A stretch of 64,000 bases of DNA from Streptomyces geranii (GTDB lineage: Bacteria > Actinomycetota > Actinomycetes > Streptomycetales > Streptomycetaceae), in assembly GCF_002954775.1 (NCBI RefSeq), contig NZ_PJME01000037.1, positions 1-64,000 on the forward strand. Reading direction: 5' to 3'. Position 1 is the first letter of the stretch; each line of letters opens with the position of its first letter. Below, piece after piece: positions 57,770 through 64,000 of this stretch. The notes below the pieces were generated by a model. The model made no database searches, had not been told where the DNA came from, and saw nothing but the letters and a program-made list of their open reading frames with translations. The position numbers were made by a program, and so were the translations under genes.

Positions 57770-58120
57770 TCAGTTGTCGCGCTTCTCCTTGATCTTCGCG
57801 GCCTTGCCGCGCAGCTCACGGAGGTAGTACAGCTTCGCGCGACGCACGTCACCACGGGTGACCAGCTCGATCTTCTCGACGATCGGGGTGTGCACCGGGA
57901 AGGTGCGCTCCACGCCGACGGAGAACGAGACCTTGCGGACCGTGAAGGTCTCGCGGACACCGGCGCCCTGACGGCGGATGACAACGCCCTTGAACTGCTG
58001 CACACGGGAGCGGTTGCCCTCGATGACGCGGACGTGGACGTTGACGGTGTCACCCGGGCGGAAGGCCGGGATGTCGTCGCGCAGCGACGCGGCGTCGACG
58101 GAGTCGAGCAGGTGAGACAT
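57770..58120 (-). CDS. rplS: 50S ribosomal protein L19
   Basis: 116 residues with F-R-P-G-D-T-V-N-V-H-V-R-V-I-E-G, R-x-Q-x-F-K-G-V-V-I and the conserved V-R-R-A-K-L-Y-Y-L-R-E. Sits at the 30S-50S bridge. ATG 58120. It follows trmD by 133 bases. Confidence 0.96.
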   Translation of the reverse strand: MSHLLDSVDAASLRDDIPAFRPGDTVNVHVRVIEGNRSRVQQFKGVVIRRQGAGVRETFTVRKVSFSVGVERTFPVHTPIVEKIELVTRGDVRRAKLYYLRELRGKAAKIKEKRDN

Positions 58121-58253
58121 TTCGTCTGCTTTCTTCGTTGATGCCACAGGTCATCAACGGGAGCTTGGTTTACGGAAGAATGCTGTCCGTGCCGGGGCGG
58201 GCGTCGTGTCCCCCCGTGGCAGGGGCGCACGCCGGACGACGCACAACAGCGAC

Positions 58254-59075
58254 CTATTCTTCCACGGCCTCCGGCCTGCGCCAAAATCGGCCGCCGGGGG
58301 CCGGCTGCCACCCCATGATCGAGAGCATCTCGCGGTCCTTCTTGTCGAAGACGGACGCGTCGGTCTGCTCGATCAGGTCGGGCCGGTTGGCCGCCGTGCG
58401 CCGCAGCGCCTCGTCCCGGCGCCAGCGCGCGATCTTGCCGTGGTGGCCGCTGAGCAGCACGTCCGGGATCTCCCGGCCGCGCCACTGGGGCGGCTTGGTG
58501 TAGATCGGCCCTTCCAGGAGGTTGGCCATGGCGCCCGGCGCGAACGAGTCGTCCCGGTGCGACTCGGCGTTGCCGAGGACCCCGGGCAGCAGCCGCGCGA
58601 CGGCCTCCGTGATGACGAGTACGGCAGCCTCGCCGCCGGCGAGCACATAGTCGCCGATGGACACCTCGTACACGGGCATGCGGGTCGCGTACTCGTCGAT
58701 GACCCGCCGGTCGATGCCCTCGTACCTCGCGGGCGTGAAGACCAGCCAGGGCCGCTCGGACAGTTCGACGGCGAGCGCCTGGGTGAAGGGGCGGCCACTG
58801 GGGGTGGGCACGACCAGCGCGGGCGCCCCGGAGCCGGTCTCGTAGCCGTCGGCCAGGACGTCGTCCAGGGCGTCGCCCCAGGGGTCGGTCTTCATGACCA
58901 TGCCCGGGCCGCCGCCGTAGGGCGTGTCGTCGACCGTGTTGTGGCGGTCGTACGTCCAGTCCCGAAGATGATGCACGTGCACATTCAGCTGTCCACGCGC
59001 GCGTGCCTTGCCGACGAGCGAGACGTTCAGGGGTTCGAGGTACTCGGGGAAGATCGTGACGACGTCGAGGCGCAT
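58254..59075 (-). CDS. trmD: tRNA (guanine37-N1)-methyltransferase
   Basis: 273 residues of the SPOUT class: trefoil-knot residues in Y-E-G-I-D-R-R-V, S-I-G-D-Y-V-L-A-G-G-E and P-Q-W-R-G. It methylates G37 of tRNAs reading CNN/GGN codons to prevent frameshifting. ATG shares one base with the rimM stop (TAATG). Confidence 0.96.
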   Translation of the reverse strand: MRLDVVTIFPEYLEPLNVSLVGKARARGQLNVHVHHLRDWTYDRHNTVDDTPYGGGPGMVMKTDPWGDALDDVLADGYETGSGAPALVVPTPSGRPFTQALAVELSERPWLVFTPARYEGIDRRVIDEYATRMPVYEVSIGDYVLAGGEAAVLVITEAVARLLPGVLGNAESHRDDSFAPGAMANLLEGPIYTKPPQWRGREIPDVLLSGHHGKIARWRRDEALRRTAANRPDLIEQTDASVFDKKDREMLSIMGWQPAPGGRFWRRPEAVEE

Positions 59076-59617
59076 TACGACTCGTCTCGCGAGGACGCGA
59101 TCTCTGCCTGGTCGTCGATCAGACCCGGCGGCGGGTCGATGACCGCCCGCTGCTCCTCCAGGTCGATCTCCACCACGATCTCCTCGACGAAGGGGATGTA
59201 CACCTCGCTGCCGTCGGGGCGCTCCACGACGAACAGGTCCTGGGAGGGCAGGTGCGAGATCTCGGTGATGCGGCCGACCTCGGTGCCGTCCGTCAGGACC
59301 ACGTCCAGGTCCATCAGCTGATGGTCGTAGTACTCGTCCTCCCCCTCGGGCAGTTCCTCGGGGTCGATGTCGGCGATCAGCAGGACGTTGCGCAGGGCCT
59401 CGGCGCCGGTCCGGTCGCGTACGCCCTCGAAGCGCAGCAGGAGCCGACCGCTGTGCACGCGGCCCGTCTCGATGGTCAGCGGGCCCGCCGTGGCGGGGTC
59501 GGTGGCCAGGACGGCGCCGGGCGGGAGCCTCAGCTCCGGCTCGTCGGTACGTACCTCGACGGTGACCTCGCCCTTGATGCCGTGGGCGCGGCCCACGCGC
59601 GCGACTACGAGCTGCAC
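59075..59617 (-). CDS. rimM: Ribosome maturation factor RimM
   Basis: 180 residues: V-V-A-R-V-G-R-A-H-G-I-K-G-E-V-T-V in the first beta-barrel and the PRC-barrel C-terminal domain (Y-I-P-F-V-E-E-I-V). It helps mature the 30S head with S19. GTG 59617. Translationally coupled to trmD. Confidence 0.95.
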   Translation of the reverse strand: MQLVVARVGRAHGIKGEVTVEVRTDEPELRLPPGAVLATDPATAGPLTIETGRVHSGRLLLRFEGVRDRTGAEALRNVLLIADIDPEELPEGEDEYYDHQLMDLDVVLTDGTEVGRITEISHLPSQDLFVVERPDGSEVYIPFVEEIVVEIDLEEQRAVIDPPPGLIDDQAEIASSRDES

Positions 59618-59699
59618 TTTCTGAAATCTCCTGTCGTACGACTACGGGCCGGGGACGGCCCAAGTGGCCCTCCCCGGCCCGAGCCGGTGCTGCGTGTGA

Positions 59700-59939
59700 T
59701 CAGCGAACCTGGTCCACGTCGACGAGGTCGACCCGGACACCGCGTCCGCCGATGGCACCCACGACGGTGCGCAGGGCACGTGCGGTACGGCCGTTGCGGC
59801 CGATCACCTTGCCGAGGTCGTCGGGATGGACCCTGACCTCCAGAACGCGCCCGCGACGCAGGGTGCGCGAGGCCACCTGCACTTCGTCGGGGTTGTCGAC
59901 GATGCCCTTCACGAGGTGCTCGAGAGCCTCCTCGAGCAT
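59700..59939 (-). CDS. khpA: KH-domain RNA-binding protein KhpA
   Basis: 79 residues, a single KH domain with the G-x-x-G loop I-G-R-N-G-R-T-A. Homologues pair with KhpB and bind RNA in division and translation control. Its start is two bases after the rpsP stop, so they are co-transcribed. Confidence 0.93.
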   Translation of the reverse strand: MLEEALEHLVKGIVDNPDEVQVASRTLRRGRVLEVRVHPDDLGKVIGRNGRTARALRTVVGAIGGRGVRVDLVDVDQVR

Positions 59940-59941
59940 GC

Positions 59942-60361
59942 TCAGGCCTCGGTCGACGTGGACTCGGCCGCGGCCTCGTCCTTCTTCTCAGCCTTCTTCT
60001 TCTGGGTGATGGCCTCACCCTTGCCCGTGTCGTCGCCGCCAAGGGCCTCGAACAGCGGACGCGCGGCCTTCGGAGCGGCCACGAGCAGCGGGGCCGGGGC
60101 GGGCAGACCCTTGAACTTCTGCCAGTCGCCGGTCAGCTTGAGGATGGCGAGAACCGGCTCGGTCGGCTGCGCGCCGACACCCAGCCAGTACTGCGCGCGG
60201 TCGGTGTCGACCTCGATGCGCGAGGGGTTCTGCACCGGGTGGTACAGGCCGATCTCCTCGATGGCCCGGCCGTCACGGCGGGTACGGGAGTCGGCGACGA
60301 CGATGCGGTAGTGAGGCGAACGGATCTTGCCCAGACGCTTCAGCTTGATCTTGACTGCCAC
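59942..60361 (-). CDS. rpsP: 30S ribosomal protein S16
   Basis: 139 residues. The S16 core is clear (V-K-I-K-L-K-R-L-G-K-I-R-S-P-H-Y-R-I-V-V-A-D); after about residue 80 there is a longer Ala/Lys/Glu-rich tail (K-K-K-A-E-K-K-D-E-A-A-A-E), typical of streptomycetes. GTG 60361 has AGGAGA upstream. It opens the rpsP-khpA-rimM-trmD unit. Confidence 0.95.
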   Translation of the reverse strand: MAVKIKLKRLGKIRSPHYRIVVADSRTRRDGRAIEEIGLYHPVQNPSRIEVDTDRAQYWLGVGAQPTEPVLAILKLTGDWQKFKGLPAPAPLLVAAPKAARPLFEALGGDDTGKGEAITQKKKAEKKDEAAAESTSTEA

Positions 60362-60705
60362 GGGAGTGGGTTCTCCTGGATTTGACGTGGTTGGGCACGG
60401 CGAGATTGCCGCGTGGGGTTGCGGTACCCGAGTGCCCGATGGACGCGTCAGCCGGAGGCGAGAGGGTTCCTGTGCGGCTGTCGAGTACAGCTGGCCATTC
60501 TGCCACACCCTGCGGGCCGCCTGCACCGGAGGGTACGTGGGCGCACGCCTCAGAGGCACCCGGCGTACGAGTGCCGTCCGGGCGCGTCGCGCAGCCCGGA
60601 GCTGTACGGGGTGCCGCCCCCGGCGGCACCCCGGCGAACATCTTCCCCACGTGTTCCTCCGGCACCCACGAGATGCCGGGCTCGATCACGCGACGGAGCG
60701 GAGCC
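60362..60705. other. rpsP upstream region
   Basis: 344 bases without a supported gene. It holds the promoter and leader of rpsP (leftward) and, near its other end, the hairpin at 60608-60632 that probably terminates the SprT-like gene transcript arriving from the right. Confidence 0.5.
60608..60632 (-). terminator. Terminator downstream of the SprT-like gene
   Basis: GGGGTGCCGC (60608-60617) and GCGGCACCCC (60623-60632) form a perfect 10-bp stem with a 5-base loop, 73 bases beyond the stop of the SprT-like gene. Confidence 0.65.
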
Positions 60706-61308
60706 TCACGCGGCGCCCGCGCCCACGATCTCGGGGATTCTGAACGGCTTGCCGCAGCCCCCGCACACGATCGGCGCCTGCGCCAGCACCGACGGGACGA
60801 CGCGCACGTTGCGACCGCAGTCGCAGACGGCCTTCACGCGCACCCCGCCCCCGGAGGAGCCATGGCGCGCGGCCGGGCCGCGGAAGGCGCGGGTCGTGTC
60901 CGCGGAGGTGGCCACCGTGTGTGCCTTCAGCGCGCGCTGCAGCCGCTCCATGGTGGGGCGGTAGCGCCGCTTGGCCTCGGGGTTGAGCGTGACCAGCGAG
61001 AAGCCGCTGCTGGGATGCGGTTCCTCGGGGTGGTCCAGGCCCAGCTCCTCGGCGATCGCGAGGAATCTGCGGTTGTGGTAGCGGCCGGCCCGGGAGGTGT
61101 CGCGGACTCCGCGGGCGGCGGCGATGCCATGGACTGCCTCATGAAGCAGTCGCTCGAAGGAGAGGGCGTGCCCGCAGGCGGACGACGACTCTCCGATCAG
61201 GGACTCGGGCGCGGCAAGATCGGGCAGCTCGGGGTGGTACCGCTGAATGTCGGCCCACGCCTGCGCCAGTTCTGCGGCGAGAACAGGTGGTGTCTGTGTC
61301 GTGCTCAC
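60706..61308 (-). CDS. SprT-like zinc metalloprotein with C-terminal zinc ribbon
   Basis: 200 residues. The active-site-like motif H-E-A-V-H (L-L-H-E-A-V-H-G-I-A) matches HExxH, followed by Y-H-N-R-R-F-L-A-I-A-E-E-L-G-L as in SprT-type proteases. The end has a zinc ribbon (V-C-D-C-G-R-N...V-C-G-G-C-G-K-P-F). SprT/SPRTN proteins cleave DNA-protein crosslinks in eukaryotes; bacterial members are poorly known. GTG 61308 is the likely start; a longer form from GTG 61371 is possible. Confidence 0.8.
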   Translation of the reverse strand: MSTTQTPPVLAAELAQAWADIQRYHPELPDLAAPESLIGESSSACGHALSFERLLHEAVHGIAAARGVRDTSRAGRYHNRRFLAIAEELGLDHPEEPHPSSGFSLVTLNPEAKRRYRPTMERLQRALKAHTVATSADTTRAFRGPAARHGSSGGGVRVKAVCDCGRNVRVVPSVLAQAPIVCGGCGKPFRIPEIVGAGAA

Positions 61309-61559
61309 GTAATGACAACGAGCCTGAGTGCCGCTGTGTTCCGATTCCGGGCCATCCCAAATAATTTGCACGTACCCGTCAGTTGCCGCTGATGCGTCCG
61401 GACGAGGGCGGGTGCGCTGATCTGCGGAGAAGCCTCACAGCTCATACCAAGCCGGTGCGTAGCCCCACGTACGACCCGGCGTGTAGACGCCGTCCGCACG
61501 CCGGGGCACCTGGGGTCGTCGGGTGCGCAAGAGGCGTTTCGGTCGCTCTCGCCCCTACG

Positions 61560-62975
61560 TCAGTAAGCGCGCGCGACGACCGCGACGTTACCCGGTGCGT
61601 CGTCCGCGTCCGGCACCGACCCGTCCGCCGCGACCAGACACCGTACGGTCACCCCGTGCTCACCCAGCCTGGCCTCGCCCTCTTCGCCGAGCACCGCCCA
61701 CGGAATCCGCGCCCAGCCGCCGGCCGTCGCCGCCTCGACGGCCTCCCCGAACGTCGACACCTCCGCCGTACGCGCCTCCCGCCGCTCGCGCGACTGGGCC
61801 AGCAGCAGCGCCTGGTCCTCTTCGAGGACAGCGGGCAGCAGTCGTACGAGGCTGTCGAGGGCCACCGGCTCCTTGCCGCCCGGGATGCGGCGGACGAGCA
61901 TCGCCGTGCCGCTCTCCAGGTCACGGGGGCCGACCTCGACGCGCACGGGCACGCCCTTCAGCTCCCAGTCGACGGCGCGGCGGCCGAAGGGCACGTCCGT
62001 ACGGTCGTCCACGCGCACGCGTACGCCCGCCGCCTTCAGCCGGTCGCCGAGTTCGCGGACCTTGGCCAGAACCGCCTCGTCGCCCTTCACCGCCACGATC
62101 ACGGCCTGGATCGCGGCCAGCCGCGGCGGCACCCGCAGGCCGTCGTCGTCGCCGTGCGCCATCACCAGGGCGCCGATCATCCGGGTCGTCGAACCCCAGG
62201 ACGTCTGCCAGACGAGTTCCTCCCGGCCCTCCTTCGACAGGAAGCGGGTGTTGAACGCCTTGGCGAAGTTCTGGCCCAGCTCATGACTGGTCGCCATCTG
62301 GAGCGCCTTGCCGTCGCCCATCATGCCTTCGAGGGTGAGTGTGTTGATCGCGCCCGCGAACCGCTCCTTGACCGTCTTGCGACCGGGAACCGTGTCCATC
62401 GCCAGGACGTTCACCATGAAGTCCTCGTAGACCTCCCGGTGGATGTGCGCGGCGAACTCCCGGGCGTCCTCCCGGGACGCGTGCGCGGTGTGCCCCTCCT
62501 GCCACAGGAACTCCGTCGTGCGCAGGAACAGCCGGGGGCGCAGCTCCCAGCGCACCACGTTCGCCCACTGGTTGATCAGCAGGGGCAGGTCGCGGTAGCT
62601 CTGCACCCACTTCGAGAAGTAGTCGTTGACGATCATCTCGGAGGTGGGACGCACCACCACGGGCTCGTCGAGATCCTTGCCGCCGCCGTGCGTGACCACG
62701 GCAAGCTCCGGCGCGAACCCCTCGACGTGCTCGGCCTCCTTGGTGAAGTACGACTGCGGGATCAGCAGCGGGAAGTAGGCGTTCTGCGCGCCCGTCTCCT
62801 TGATCCGCGCGTCCATCTCGGCCTGCATCCGCTCCCACAGGCCGTAGCCGTACGGCCGGATGACCATGCTGCCCCGCACCGGGCCGTTGTCGGCCAACTC
62901 CGCCTTGCCGACCAGATCCTGGTACCAGCGGGGGAAGTCAATTGCCTGCGGCGTGAGTACGGGTGCCTTTGCCAT
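61560..62975 (-). CDS. proS: Prolyl-tRNA synthetase, archaeal/eukaryotic type
   Basis: 471 residues. The class II core is seen with R-P-T-S-E (motif 2 region), W-E-L-R-P-R-L-F-L-R-T-T-E-F-L-W-Q-E-G-H-T-A and the anticodon-binding domain after about 270. It ends in the tyrosine of V-V-A-R-A-Y, the C-terminal Tyr of the archaeal/eukaryotic ProRS class, and it lacks the bacterial inserted editing domain. Streptomycetes may have this in addition to the usual bacterial ProRS; it could be the housekeeping enzyme or one specialised (for example self-resistance). ATG 62975. Confidence 0.9.
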   Translation of the reverse strand: MAKAPVLTPQAIDFPRWYQDLVGKAELADNGPVRGSMVIRPYGYGLWERMQAEMDARIKETGAQNAYFPLLIPQSYFTKEAEHVEGFAPELAVVTHGGGKDLDEPVVVRPTSEMIVNDYFSKWVQSYRDLPLLINQWANVVRWELRPRLFLRTTEFLWQEGHTAHASREDAREFAAHIHREVYEDFMVNVLAMDTVPGRKTVKERFAGAINTLTLEGMMGDGKALQMATSHELGQNFAKAFNTRFLSKEGREELVWQTSWGSTTRMIGALVMAHGDDDGLRVPPRLAAIQAVIVAVKGDEAVLAKVRELGDRLKAAGVRVRVDDRTDVPFGRRAVDWELKGVPVRVEVGPRDLESGTAMLVRRIPGGKEPVALDSLVRLLPAVLEEDQALLLAQSRERREARTAEVSTFGEAVEAATAGGWARIPWAVLGEEGEARLGEHGVTVRCLVAADGSVPDADDAPGNVAVVARAY

Positions 62976-63173
62976 GACGCGATGCTACGGGCCCACGTTG
63001 CCGGCATGTGAATTCTTTTCGTGAGCACAGCCGGCGCACAACCTCGGCTCCACAACCCCTGGACGGCAGGACGGGTGCGGAGTTTCCTGGCATACGGGGG
63101 AAGTGCGAGCGCACTGCACGGGGGCCACCACATCGATCACAGCGGCAACTCTCGGCGGATTGGGGCGCTTTCG

Positions 63174-64000
63174 ATGACACCTACGCTCGTGCGGCAGCAC
63201 CAGCCTCATACGGGTCCGGCGACCCGCGTGGACCTGTGCGCACGCGCGCGTGACTGGTCGGAGATCCAGGAGCGCATGCTCGTACCGCTCTACGAGACCG
63301 TCTACGAACGGCTCGAAGTGGGCACCGGCACCCGGCTCCTCGGCCTCGGCTGCGGCGCGGGCCTGGCCCTGTTGATGGCCGCCTCCAGAGGCGCCGCCGT
63401 CACCGGCGTCGAGGCCGCATCACCGGAACGGCTGAGCCTCGCCCGGGAGCGTTTACTGCCGGAACCGCCGGGCACACACGCGCGTGCCGACACCCGGCTC
63501 CTGTCGCGCCTCCCCGGGGGACCCGGCGAGGCGGACACTCCCCCGTACAACCTGGTGACCGCCTTCGAGCCGATCGGCTCACCGGCGGGCGCCGAAGAGG
63601 GCCTCGCCGGGACACTCGCGGCGGCCGTACCGCAGGTCGGCCGGGGCACCCCGGTGGTGCTCGCGGGCTGGGGCCCACCGGAGCGCTGCGCCACGTCGGC
63701 CGCCCTGCGCGTCGCGACCCGCCTCGCGGAACCCCTGCGCGTCCCGGGCAGCCGCTGGCGCCCCGCCCTCCGCGACGACCTGGAGGAGGTCGCCCAGCGG
63801 GCCGGCCTGCGCCCGGACGGCTCGGGGCGGGTCGCCTGCCCGTTCGGCTACGCGGACCTGGGCAGCGCCGTACGCGGACTGCTGTCGACGGGGATCTTCG
63901 ACGCGGCGATCACCGCGGCCGGCCAGGAACAGGTCGACAAGGAACTGGCGGAGGCCCTGCACCCGCACCAGCGGCGGGACGGGACGATCTGGATGCCGAA
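63174..64000 (+). CDS. SAM-dependent methyltransferase, partial (runs off the window)
   Basis: 275 residues visible from ATG 63174, no stop before the end. A class I methyltransferase fold is shown by L-L-G-L-G-C-G-A-G-L-A-L-L (motif I), then V-T-G-V-E-A (acidic strand 2 end) and L-V-T-A-F-E-P (motif post II). The N-terminal R-A-R-D-W-S-E-I-Q-E resembles proteins of the streptomycete methyltransferase group with the same start. Codon 94 is TTA (63453-63455), which points to bldA dependence. Divergent to proS with 198 bases between. Confidence 0.8.
   Translation, partial: MTPTLVRQHQPHTGPATRVDLCARARDWSEIQERMLVPLYETVYERLEVGTGTRLLGLGCGAGLALLMAASRGAAVTGVEAASPERLSLARERLLPEPPGTHARADTRLLSRLPGGPGEADTPPYNLVTAFEPIGSPAGAEEGLAGTLAAAVPQVGRGTPVVLAGWGPPERCATSAALRVATRLAEPLRVPGSRWRPALRDDLEEVAQRAGLRPDGSGRVACPFGYADLGSAVRGLLSTGIFDAAITAAGQEQVDKELAEALHPHQRRDGTIWMP

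Overview
This is a high-GC actinobacterial chromosome segment, almost certainly from a Streptomyces. The evidence is the strong G/C third-position bias, frequent GTG starts, rare TTA codons, whiG, the four adjacent type I signal peptidase genes (sipWXYZ), an LAETG surface protein, and the conserved order rpsP-khpA-rimM-trmD-rplS-sip ... whiG ... rpsB-tsf-pyrH-frr-cdsA ... rlmN.

Layout. (1) 1-23.9 kb is ordinary chromosome: a transposase fragment at the left edge, a TTA-containing secreted serine hydrolase, an MFS exporter, a sugar locus (GH2 glycosidase, esterase, divergent LacI regulator with a visible operator), a polyamine/GABA locus (binding protein, aminobutyraldehyde dehydrogenase, Lrp regulator, aminotransferase), an ABC transporter pair, a VOC protein, a LOG-family protein, a sortase substrate, and a thiamine uptake operon (thiBPQ type) preceded by a clear TPP riboswitch. 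rlmN follows. (2) 23.89-41.42 kb is a 17.5-kb integrative element of the AICE type (actinomycete integrative and conjugative element), bounded by a 40-bp direct repeat with 2 mismatches. One copy overlaps the rlmN start codon, so the target is a protein gene and not a tRNA. Inside are a GntR-type double-HTH regulator, an HD protein, a Pif-like Nudix protein paired with an XRE regulator, a run of small transfer/spread genes, an FtsK/TraB-like DNA translocase followed by a repeat cluster that may be the transfer locus, a prim-pol plus ATPase replication pair, an iteron array, excisionase and a tyrosine integrase. Two lower-GC cargo blocks sit at the ends: three overlapping genes ending in a metallo-beta-lactamase-fold protein (24.2-26.6 kb) and a membrane pentapeptide-repeat protein (40.1-41.3 kb). 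(3) 41.5-64 kb is conserved core chromosome: cdsA-frr-pyrH-tsf-rpsB, a LytM peptidase, a TetR regulator, whiG, dprA, yifB, yraN, a DUF2469 gene, a Nudix gene, sipZYXW, rplS, trmD, rimM, khpA, rpsP, a SprT-like zinc protein, a ProRS of archaeal/eukaryotic type and a partial methyltransferase.

How it fits together. Within the element, the XRE/Nudix pair and the transfer operon are divergently transcribed across a perfect 15-3-15 palindrome that overlaps promoter-like sequences. GntR, XRE and Nudix probably control transfer and immunity. Prim-pol, the ATPase and the iterons replicate the excised circle, Xis and Int move it, and the TraB-like protein pumps double-stranded DNA between mycelial cells. 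The best candidate for an undescribed system is the three-gene MBL cassette beside attL. Its function is unknown and is not asserted here.
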